A stretch of DNA of 13,845 nucleotides, taken from positions 3,310-17,154 of the forward strand of contig DUES01000181.1 in the NCBI GenBank assembly GCA_011192055.1, given 5' to 3'. The notes under the pieces are model-generated. The model had not been told where the DNA came from, ran no database searches, and was given only the letters and a program-made list of their open reading frames with translations. Below are positions 6,259 through 12,495 of this stretch, piece after piece. The stretch comes from Dehalococcoidia bacterium (GTDB lineage: Bacteria; Chloroflexota; Dehalococcoidia; Dehalococcoidales; Fen-1064). Position 1 is the first letter of the stretch. Each line of letters opens with the position of its first letter. The translations under genes were made by a program, and so were the position numbers.

Positions 6259-7269
6259 TTGGTCTGGCTGAAGTTTCTATTGAGTCTTGTCATCATCCTG
6301 TTTGCCGGGACAAAGCTGGCCCGATACGGAGATGCTCTTGCTGAGAAGACGCGTCTCGGACATATATGGATAGGTCTCCTGCTGCTGGCCTTCATTACTT
6401 CTGTGCCTGAGCTCGCTACCGGAATAAGTGCAGTTGCTCTGGTCAAGATTCCTGATCTGGCCATAGGCACTATCATGGGAAGCTGCATCTTCAATGTCCT
6501 TATTGTGGCTTTGCTGGACGTAATCTACCGGCAGGCACCCATTCTGAGCAAGGTAAGCCCGAACCACCTGATATCAGTGGGGATGGGCATCTTACTTATT
6601 GCTCTTGCTGCAGTGAGCATCTTTTTCGGCGAACAGATTTCCGGACTGGTTCTGGGATGGATAGGTGTCCCGAGCATCCTTGCCATCGTGTTATACCTGG
6701 TAGGTGTGAGGTGGACACTTCGCTCTGCGAAGGAAGACCATGTGGAGTCATCACCGGCTGCCAGTACACGATACGGCCAGACCACCATGAGAGAAGTGTT
6801 GTTGAAGTTCACACTGGCTGGACTGGCGGTTATTGGCAGCGGAATCTGGTTAGCATTCATTGGCGAAGAGATTGCCGCTACTACCGGTCTGGGAAACAGC
6901 TTTGTCGGGACTTTGTTCCTGGCTGTTTCCACTTCAATGCCGGAGCTGGCACTCACCATTGCCGCTGTCCGTCTGGGCGCTATCGACATGGCAGTCGCTG
7001 ATGTATTGGGAGCCAATATGATTAATATCGCTAAGGTCTTCCTCATAGATATTTTCCATACCGATGGCTCTATTCTCTCTTCTGTATCAAAGACTCACAT
7101 CACCAGTGCTGTTGTGGCAATAGTGATGAGCTTTGTTGTTCTCATCGCACTTCGATTTCGCCAGGGGCGAAAGACATTCCGTGTTATCAGCTGGTATTCC
7201 GTTCTGCTAGTGGGGCTTTACCTGTACGGGGCTTATGCGCTATTTACCTCGGGTGCAGGGGGTGTGTGA
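6259..7269 (+). CDS. CaCA-family (sodium/calcium-type) cation antiporter
   Basis: This 336-residue integral membrane protein has about ten hydrophobic segments in two halves joined by a hydrophilic loop (about 152-180). That matches the inverted-repeat architecture of sodium/calcium exchangers. The alpha-1 repeat contains SVPELATGISA (48-58) and DLAIGTIMGSCIFN (66-79). The alpha-2 repeat contains STSMPELALTIAAVRLGAIDMAVADVLGAN in segments across 224-253. The glutamates E51 and E229 of the PEL motifs are present. The GNxxGSNxFN signature is altered in both halves (GTxxGSCIFN and ADxxGANMIN), so the ion specificity may not be calcium. The start is TTG with a weak GGGG upstream; no other in-frame start exists before a stop at 6202. 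An ATG-initiated 20-codon frame overlaps the start. It is divergent from the hydrolase and 143 bp upstream of another transporter. Confidence 0.85.
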   Translation: MVWLKFLLSLVIILFAGTKLARYGDALAEKTRLGHIWIGLLLLAFITSVPELATGISAVALVKIPDLAIGTIMGSCIFNVLIVALLDVIYRQAPILSKVSPNHLISVGMGILLIALAAVSIFFGEQISGLVLGWIGVPSILAIVLYLVGVRWTLRSAKEDHVESSPAASTRYGQTTMREVLLKFTLAGLAVIGSGIWLAFIGEEIAATTGLGNSFVGTLFLAVSTSMPELALTIAAVRLGAIDMAVADVLGANMINIAKVFLIDIFHTDGSILSSVSKTHITSAVVAIVMSFVVLIALRFRQGRKTFRVISWYSVLLVGLYLYGAYALFTSGAGGV

Positions 7270-7292
7270 GGTGCCGCATGGAATATGTAAAT

Positions 7293-7308
7293 TACTACCC
7301 TGGTAGTA
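7293..7308. repeat. 16-bp near-palindrome between the two transporter genes
   Basis: TACTACC (7293-7299) and GGTAGTA (7302-7308) are perfect inverted arms separated by CT. The loop is too short for a full hairpin, so a protein-binding site is as likely as an RNA structure. It lies about 25 bp after the antiporter stop and about 105 bp before the permease ATG. No T-run follows, so it is not a terminator. Confidence 0.4.
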
Positions 7309-7313
7309 GCTGT

Positions 7314-7335
7314 TCTGATATAAATCTGATATAAA
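7314..7335 (+). repeat. tandem 11-bp duplication TCTGATATAAA x2
   Basis: TCTGATATAAA occurs twice head to tail with no gap (7314-7324 and 7325-7335). Each copy contains a -10-like TATAAA preceded by TGA. It lies directly after the near-palindrome and about 77 bp upstream of the permease. It may mark duplicated promoter elements, but no good -35 is visible. Confidence 0.5.
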
Positions 7336-7412
7336 ATTGTTCCTTAATAGTGTTTCCTTATGAACTCAAGCGGTCTGAAGAAACCTGAAGAGGAGAAAGA
7401 AGATTTAACCAA

Positions 7413-8765
7413 ATGGAGTTAGTCAGCCAAATAGTTGCCATTGTCATCTTCATCGTGATGTTTGTTGCCGTTATCAGTGACAAATGGCACCGGTTTATCC
7501 CGGCACTTGTTGGTGCCGGTTTCACTATTGTTGTTGTTTTCCTCATCATTATGAAAAGCCCTGAATCTGTGTTTAATGTTCTCAGTTTCGGGCAGCTTAT
7601 TGAGCCCGCTTTCTGGGTCCCCGGTGACGGTCATTTCGAATCGCACGGTATTAACTGGCAGACAGTCGTCTTTATCGGCGGCATGATGGTGATGGTCGAG
7701 GGACTGGGAGAAGTGGGGTTCTTTCGCTGGTTGTGCCTGTATGTTGCCAAGCTGGTTAATTACAAGGTTGTCCCGATACTTATTGCCTTCATGTTACTTT
7801 CCGGTTTCCTGGCAATGTTTATTGACAGTATTACCGTGATGCTTTTCCTGGCGACGGTTACCATTGAACTGGCACGTCTGCTCAAGTTCGACCCCGTACC
7901 CATAATTATTGCCGAGATATTCGCGTCCAACGTCGGTGGCAGCGCAACGATGAGTGGCGACCCCCCGAATATTATTATTGGTACTGCTTTCGGTTACTCT
8001 TTCTTTGATTTTGTTACCAATACCGGTGTTATCGCCTGGATAGGTATGATAGCTGTAGTGATCTTTTTCTATTTCGCTTTCCGGAAGGCGCTAAAGGAGT
8101 CTCAGGGTGAGGTTGATGAGAGCAATTATCCGGACCCGAGTGAAGCAATAGTCAATCCCCGGGCATTTGGAATCAATACCGGTATCTTTGCGTTTGTGGT
8201 GCTCCTGATAGTTACCCACGCGGAGACCGGTATAGCTGTATCCCTGATAGGTGTTATTGCGGCCGCTCTCACACTGATAGCCGGATACCGGAAAGTCGGG
8301 CATCTGATGAAGAGGGTCGACTGGAAAACTCTGCTCTTCTTCATTGGTCTTTTCATCTGTGTTGGCGGCCTGGAAGAAACGGGCGTACTGAAGATACTGG
8401 CAGAATTTATCGCAGAAGTCTCCGGTGGTAATCTAATGATTGTAATACCGCTGATTCTCTGGATATCTGCCTTTGCCTCGGCGATAGTAGACAATATACC
8501 TTTTGCCGCGACAATGATTCCGGTACTCAGGGGGCTGGCAAGTACCGGTCTGCCGTTACCGGCAATGGCGTGGACACTGGCCCTGGGCTCCGACATCGGC
8601 GGTAACGCCACACCGATTGGTGCCTCGGCAAATGTGGTCGGTACGGCAGTTGCAGCACGTGAAGGATATCCCATCAGCTGGGGCAGGTTCTGCAAGTATG
8701 CCTTACCGGCGATGATTATCGTAGTTGGCATGTGCTGGCTATACCTTACTATCAGATATGTTTAA
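7413..8765 (+). CDS. ArsB/NhaD-type (ion transporter superfamily) membrane permease
   Basis: This 450-residue protein has roughly eleven to thirteen hydrophobic segments. Two homologous signature loops mark the ion-transporter superfamily: SNVGGSATMSGDPPN (172-186) and SDIGGNATPIGASAN (393-407), plus IVDNIPFAATMIPV at 358-371. These match ArsB, NhaD and related SLC13-like permeases, whose re-entrant loops form the transport site. A hydrophilic loop (about 225-252) divides the halves. The substrate cannot be read from sequence: sodium/proton exchange (NhaD), arsenite or an organic anion are all possible, and no arsenic-resistance genes are nearby, which argues mildly against ArsB. The ATG is preceded by purine-rich sequence (AGGAG at about 7389-7393 is too far; AGAAGA is closer), so initiation looks weak. 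It follows the antiporter on the same strand after 143 bp and could be in its own unit. Confidence 0.82.
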   Translation: MELVSQIVAIVIFIVMFVAVISDKWHRFIPALVGAGFTIVVVFLIIMKSPESVFNVLSFGQLIEPAFWVPGDGHFESHGINWQTVVFIGGMMVMVEGLGEVGFFRWLCLYVAKLVNYKVVPILIAFMLLSGFLAMFIDSITVMLFLATVTIELARLLKFDPVPIIIAEIFASNVGGSATMSGDPPNIIIGTAFGYSFFDFVTNTGVIAWIGMIAVVIFFYFAFRKALKESQGEVDESNYPDPSEAIVNPRAFGINTGIFAFVVLLIVTHAETGIAVSLIGVIAAALTLIAGYRKVGHLMKRVDWKTLLFFIGLFICVGGLEETGVLKILAEFIAEVSGGNLMIVIPLILWISAFASAIVDNIPFAATMIPVLRGLASTGLPLPAMAWTLALGSDIGGNATPIGASANVVGTAVAAREGYPISWGRFCKYALPAMIIVVGMCWLYLTIRYV

Positions 8766-8834
8766 TAGTAAGCGAGTGTAAATGGACGAGAAGGCAGGCA
8801 AATGAGCAGTTTTTACTGCAGCAGGAAAGGTATG

Positions 8835-8864
8835 TTGCCTTGTCCGTGTAGTATAGGTTATTAT
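8835..8864 (+). promoter_or_regulatory. candidate promoter for tRNA-Arg
   Basis: TTGCCT (8835-8840) and TATTAT (8859-8864) are separated by 18 bp and lie about 40 bp upstream of the tRNA. The fit to the consensus is moderate. Neither the 138-bp gap after the permease nor the 53-bp gap after the tRNA shows a better promoter. Confidence 0.35.
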
Positions 8865-8903
8865 AGGTAAAATGGGTTAATAGTTGTCTGCTTAATCACA
8901 TAA

Positions 8904-8976
8904 GCCCCTGTAGCTCAGGTGGATAGAGCACCAGCCTCCGGAGCTGGGTGCGAGCGTTCGAGTCGCTCCAGGGGTA
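8904..8976 (+). tRNA. tRNA-Arg (anticodon CCG)
   Basis: A full 73-base cloverleaf can be folded by hand. The acceptor stem is GCCCCTG (8904-8910) with CAGGGGT (8969-8975), giving a G-U first pair. The D stem is GCTC/GAGC, the anticodon stem CCAGC/GCTGG with loop CTCCGGA and anticodon CCG at 8938-8940. The variable loop is GTGC, and the T arm is GAGCG/CGCTC with loop TTCGAGT. The discriminator is A (8976) and no CCA is encoded, so it is added after transcription. It reads the CGG arginine codon, which is used in the surrounding genes. It lies 53 bp upstream of the por operon with no terminator between. Confidence 0.95.
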
Positions 8977-9029
8977 CTTTCTAAATACCGGGCTGTATGG
9001 GGTCATACTGTTTGAATATGGAGGCCGAG

Positions 9030-9605
9030 TTGATAGACACAACCCAGCTTGTTGAAATCAGGTGGCATGGTCGCGGTGGCCAGGGAGCAGTTACTTCAGC
9101 GGAACTACTGGCACGGGCGGCCATCAATGAAGGGAAATACGCGCAAGCCTTCCCGAAGTTCGGACCGGAGCGCAGAGGAGCACCGGTGCAGGCTTTTAAC
9201 CGGATAAATGCCAGTGAGCCTGTAAGAGTCAGGGCAGATGTGGACAAACCGGATGTTGTAGTGGGGCTTGACCCCACGTTATTGCGAATTGTCGATGTGA
9301 CGTCCGGATTAAAAGATGACGGAATACTTATTGTAAACACTTCCAGGACAATTGAGGAAGTGGAAGCCCAGTTCGGAACAAAGTGGGTTCTTGCCGTTCT
9401 CGATGCCGGGAAAATCGCCCGCGAGGAACTGGGTGTTCCCATTGTCAATACCACCATGCTTGGAGCGCTGTTACGAGCAACAGCGATAGTTGACACGGAA
9501 TCCATTGTGGAACCTTTGCAGAAGAGATTTGGCCGGCTCGCGGATAGGAATTTCAACGCCGTTAAGCGAGCCTTCAATGAGACTGTAATAAAGGAGCGGG
9601 GTTGA
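9030..9605 (+). CDS. porG: 2-oxoacid:ferredoxin oxidoreductase, gamma subunit (pyruvate type)
   Basis: This is the gamma subunit of a four-subunit 2-oxoacid:ferredoxin oxidoreductase, which oxidises a 2-oxoacid and CoA to acyl-CoA and CO2. The family signature EIRWHGRGGQGAVTSAELLA (9-28) is followed by KYAQAFPKFGPERRGAPV (36-53), characteristic of the Por/Vor branch. I take the start as TTG at 9030: GGAGG (9020-9024) lies five bases ahead, and the resulting 191 residues fit the family. ATGs at 9018 and 8997 are in frame and possible, but they have poorer ribosome binding sites, and the one at 9018 sits on the GGAGG itself. It is the first gene of an operon that continues with delta, alpha and beta in the order known from archaeal pyruvate oxidoreductases. 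A tRNA gene lies just upstream. Confidence 0.9.
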   Translation: MIDTTQLVEIRWHGRGGQGAVTSAELLARAAINEGKYAQAFPKFGPERRGAPVQAFNRINASEPVRVRADVDKPDVVVGLDPTLLRIVDVTSGLKDDGILIVNTSRTIEEVEAQFGTKWVLAVLDAGKIAREELGVPIVNTTMLGALLRATAIVDTESIVEPLQKRFGRLADRNFNAVKRAFNETVIKERG

Positions 9606-9606
9606 C

Positions 9607-9900
9607 TTGAGCATAAAAGAAGAAGACATAACCTGGAAAGATATAGAGATTGGCGCGATAGTCACCAATCCGGGTAACACTGTCGAGTACAAGACTGGTG
9701 ACTGGCGGTCACAGGCACCCACCTATACATACTCAAGGTGCATAAAATGTGGTATGTGCCAGATGTTCTGTCCCGAAGGGTGTATCGAGCAAAATGAGGA
9801 AGGATACTTCGTTGCCAATTTGTTCTGGTGCAAGGGATGCGGTATCTGTTCCCGTGAATGCCCCACCGGCGTGATAACAATGGTTGAGGAGAGTGAATGA
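9607..9900 (+). CDS. porD: 2-oxoacid:ferredoxin oxidoreductase, delta (ferredoxin) subunit
   Basis: This 97-residue bicluster ferredoxin subunit carries electrons out of the thiamine-diphosphate site. N-terminal residues around 20-33 (NPGNTVEYKTGDWR) are typical of PorD. Two [4Fe-4S] motifs are complete: C45-x2-C48-x2-C51-x3-C55 and C75-x2-C78-x2-C81-x3-C85, each followed by Pro. An extra cysteine is at C59. The start is TTG at 9607, one base after the gamma stop, with AGGAG at 9592-9596 ahead of it. The stop overlaps the alpha ATG in an ATGA junction. Confidence 0.93.
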   Translation: MSIKEEDITWKDIEIGAIVTNPGNTVEYKTGDWRSQAPTYTYSRCIKCGMCQMFCPEGCIEQNEEGYFVANLFWCKGCGICSRECPTGVITMVEESE

Positions 9901-11075
9901 TGGGAGAAAGGATAGGTATAGAGGTTTCACAAGCAATTGCTGAGGCTGCTATGCTGGCCAATGTGGATGTTGTTGCGGCCTATCCCATTACACCCCAGAC
10001 ACACATCGTGGAACACCTGGCGGAACTGGTTGCTGACGGGGAACTGGACGCCGAGTATATTCCCGTTGAGTCCGAGCATTCGGCAATGAGTGCCTGCCTG
10101 GGGTCGGTGGCTACCGGGGCACGTACCTTTACGGCTACCGCCGGTCAGGGCCTCGAACTGATGCATGAGGTGCTCTATGTTGCCTCCTCCATGCGACTGC
10201 CGGTCGTGATGTCGGTGGCCAACAGGGCATTATCCGGGCCGCTTAACGTCTGGGGCGACCAGTCCGACCTGATGTCGGTACGTGATACAGGCTGGATACA
10301 GATAGTTGTCGCCAATGGACAGGAAGCCGTTGACAATGTAATCTGCGCCTTTGCCATGGGTGAAGACCGCCGGGTATTGCTGCCGGTGATGGTCCATGCG
10401 GATGGATTCTATCTGACACACGTAATTGAGCCTGTCATCATGCCGGCCCAGGAGGAAGTAGACGAATTTCTCCCGCCTTTCGACTACCCGTTACCTCTGA
10501 ACACGGAGAAACCGGTATCAATGGGTGCTTTTGCACCACCGGTACTGTATCCGGAGGCTAAGAAAGCACAGGACGTGAACCTCAGGGCATCGTACGGCGT
10601 CATCCTGGAACACTGGGACAGGTTCAGCAAGATGTTCGGTCGCCAGTACAACCCTGTGGAACACTACCGTACCGAGGGAGCGAAGACACTTCTGCTTACC
10701 ATGGGAAGCGTCGGTGAAACTGCCTCCGCTGCTGTTGATAAGATGAGGTCGGAGGGTAAGGATATCGGTCTGGTGCAGTTACGCCTGTGGCGCCCATTCC
10801 CGTTTGAAGAACTGCGCAAAGCGGTCAGAGAAGCGGATGTCCTGGTTGTTGTAGACCGGGCGGTTTCCTTCGGAGGTCCGGGCGGCCCGTTCTGCTCCGA
10901 GGTACGCGCAGCCATGTACCATGAAGAAAAAAGGCCTGTGATAACCAACTTTATAGCCGGTCTGGGGGGTAGAGATATCACTGTTGCAGGGTTTGAGGAA
11001 ATGGTTGCACGTGGACTGGAAATCGCCGAAAAGGGTATCAGACCGGAATATGAAATGTATGGGGTGAGAGAGTAA
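9897..11075 (+). CDS. porA: 2-oxoacid:ferredoxin oxidoreductase, alpha subunit
   Basis: This 392-residue alpha subunit, of typical length, contributes the pyrimidine side of the thiamine-diphosphate site and the substrate pocket. YPITPQT at 29-35, VESEHSA at 57-63, [11 protein letters not shown] at 79-89 and VRDTGWIQ at 128-135 are all family motifs. [11 protein letters not shown] (161-171) and the EEVDEFLPP linker (186-194) lead into domain II, and the C-terminus has the [13 protein letters not shown] and [13 protein letters not shown] segments. [13 protein letters not shown] (109-121) resembles the pyruvate enzymes, but pyruvate, 2-oxoisovalerate and aryl-glyoxylate enzymes are close here, so the substrate is inferred. 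ATG codons at 9897 and 9900 are adjacent; GAGGAG at 9886-9891 could serve either. The gene overlaps delta by 4 bp and beta by 1 bp. Confidence 0.92.
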   Translation: MMGERIGIEVSQAIAEAAMLANVDVVAAYPITPQTHIVEHLAELVADGELDAEYIPVESEHSAMSACLGSVATGARTFTATAGQGLELMHEVLYVASSMRLPVVMSVANRALSGPLNVWGDQSDLMSVRDTGWIQIVVANGQEAVDNVICAFAMGEDRRVLLPVMVHADGFYLTHVIEPVIMPAQEEVDEFLPPFDYPLPLNTEKPVSMGAFAPPVLYPEAKKAQDVNLRASYGVILEHWDRFSKMFGRQYNPVEHYRTEGAKTLLLTMGSVGETASAAVDKMRSEGKDIGLVQLRLWRPFPFEELRKAVREADVLVVVDRAVSFGGPGGPFCSEVRAAMYHEEKRPVITNFIAGLGGRDITVAGFEEMVARGLEIAEKGIRPEYEMYGVRE

Positions 11076-11995
11076 TGCAGAACTACGGAGTGTATGTTTC
11101 TCGCCTGGCACCCAAAAAGGAGCCGTTTGCTCCGGGTCATCGGGCCTGTATCGGCTGCGGAGAGGCGCTGGCAGTAAGACTTGCCTGCAAGGCTCTTCCG
11201 CAGGACGTTATTGTAGCCAATGCTACCGGGTGCATGGAAGTTGTTTCATCTCAATTTCCAATGTCCGCCTGGCGGATGCCCTGGATTCACACCCTCTTTG
11301 AGAATACTGCCGCAGTAGCCTCGGGGGTGGAGTCAGCATTAACAGCTTTAGTAAGAAAGGGAAAGAAGGCGGACACGGGGACCAAGGTGGTTGCCATAGC
11401 CGGCGACGGAGGCACAAGTGATATCGGTATTCAGGCTCTTTCCGGTGCGCTGGAGAGAGGTCATGATTTGCTATATATCTGTTTCGATAATGAAGCCTAT
11501 ATGAATACCGGCATCCAGCGCTCATCGGCAACACCCTTCGGAGCATCAACCACGACATCACCGGCGGGCAGGAAGAGTATCGGGCAGAAAACATGGAAGA
11601 AGAACATGGCAGCGATTGCTGCTGCCCACGATATTCCGTACGTTGCTACCGCATCTCACAGCTATCCCTTTGACCTGATGGAAAAGGTGGCAAAAGGGGT
11701 GGCTGCTCCGGGACCGGCTTATGTTCATATCCATTCCGTCTGTCCGACCGGCTGGAGGTCAAACCCGGACCTCTCGGTGAGGTTGGGCCGGCTGGCAGTA
11801 CAAACTGGCGTATTCCCGCTGTACGAAATAGAGAACGGGAAGTACAAAATGAGCATGGAGATATCTGAATTCAAGCCCTTGCAGGAGTATCTGAAGTACC
11901 AGGGGAGATTCAGGCATTTATCCGAAGATAACATCAAGGAGATACAGAAAAGGGTTATCGAGGAATACAATAAAATCAAGGAGAAAGCGCAATGA
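11075..11995 (+). CDS. porB: 2-oxoacid:ferredoxin oxidoreductase, beta (thiamine diphosphate) subunit
   Basis: This 306-residue beta subunit binds thiamine diphosphate and the proximal [4Fe-4S] cluster. Cluster ligands are C25 and C28 (CIGCGEAL), C53 (ATGCMEV) and C223 (SVCPTGW). The diphosphate/Mg motif begins at GDGGTSDIG (110-118) and ends at [10 protein letters not shown] (137-146). The tail [20 protein letters not shown] followed by FPLYE matches the pyruvate oxidoreductase pattern more than the 2-oxoglutarate (Kor) type. The C-terminal 50 residues are charged and probably helical. Start and stop overlap alpha (TAATG) and the following nuoE (ATGA), giving strict translational coupling across the operon. 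Confidence 0.93.
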   Translation: MQNYGVYVSRLAPKKEPFAPGHRACIGCGEALAVRLACKALPQDVIVANATGCMEVVSSQFPMSAWRMPWIHTLFENTAAVASGVESALTALVRKGKKADTGTKVVAIAGDGGTSDIGIQALSGALERGHDLLYICFDNEAYMNTGIQRSSATPFGASTTTSPAGRKSIGQKTWKKNMAAIAAAHDIPYVATASHSYPFDLMEKVAKGVAAPGPAYVHIHSVCPTGWRSNPDLSVRLGRLAVQTGVFPLYEIENGKYKMSMEISEFKPLQEYLKYQGRFRHLSEDNIKEIQKRVIEEYNKIKEKAQ

Positions 11996-12462
11996 CAGCC
12001 GGTCTTGAACAGGTGCGGGAAACAGTAGGCGCAATCCTGGAAAAGTACCAGCACGATAAGGGATCGCTGGTTTCCATATTGCAGGACACCCAGGCCGAGA
12101 TTGGCTATCTTGCCAGGGAAGCACTGTCCGAGGTAAGCACCGGACTGGATGTACCGATGAGTCGTGTATATGGTGTAGCTACGTTTTTCCGGGCATTCAG
12201 CCTGACACCCAGGGGACGTCACCAGATTAATGTCTGTATGGGTACCGCGTGTCATGTCCGGGGAGCAGTCCGAATCCTGGAGGCAATTGAGCGCGAGACA
12301 GGGATAAAGTCAGGAGAGACCTCAGAAGACCTGAGGTTCAGTCTTGATACTGTCAACTGTGTCGGAGCCTGTGCACTTGGACCGATAGTGATTGCTGACG
12401 AGAAGTACTCGGGTGAAATGACGGTTGACAGGGTAAAACCCTTACTGGCAGCGCATGAATAG
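11992..12462 (+). CDS. nuoE: NuoE/HydC-type [2Fe-2S] subunit linked to the Por operon
   Basis: This is a 156-residue NuoE-type electron-transfer protein. An N-terminal helical domain (with IGYLAREAL) is followed by a thioredoxin-like [2Fe-2S] domain with ligands C82, C87, C123 and C127. Its ATG overlaps the porB stop by 4 bp, so it is produced together with the oxidoreductase. That placement suggests it takes electrons from the Por ferredoxin subunit and hands them to the NuoF that follows, making the oxidoreductase NAD(P)-linked. It is distinct from, but clearly homologous to, the minus-strand nuoE at 943-1428. Confidence 0.93.
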   Translation: MTAGLEQVRETVGAILEKYQHDKGSLVSILQDTQAEIGYLAREALSEVSTGLDVPMSRVYGVATFFRAFSLTPRGRHQINVCMGTACHVRGAVRILEAIERETGIKSGETSEDLRFSLDTVNCVGACALGPIVIADEKYSGEMTVDRVKPLLAAHE

Positions 12463-12495
12463 GCTGATGGCAATTTGCAGGAGAGGAACGAGACA

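Noticed and set aside
8126..8731. 201-codon minus-strand reading frame
   Set aside because: Antisense shadow of the ArsB/NhaD-type permease, whose signature loops are intact.
8806..8819. GCAGT-TTTT-ACTGC hairpin after the permease
   Set aside because: Only five base pairs and no T-run after the stem, so not a credible terminator.
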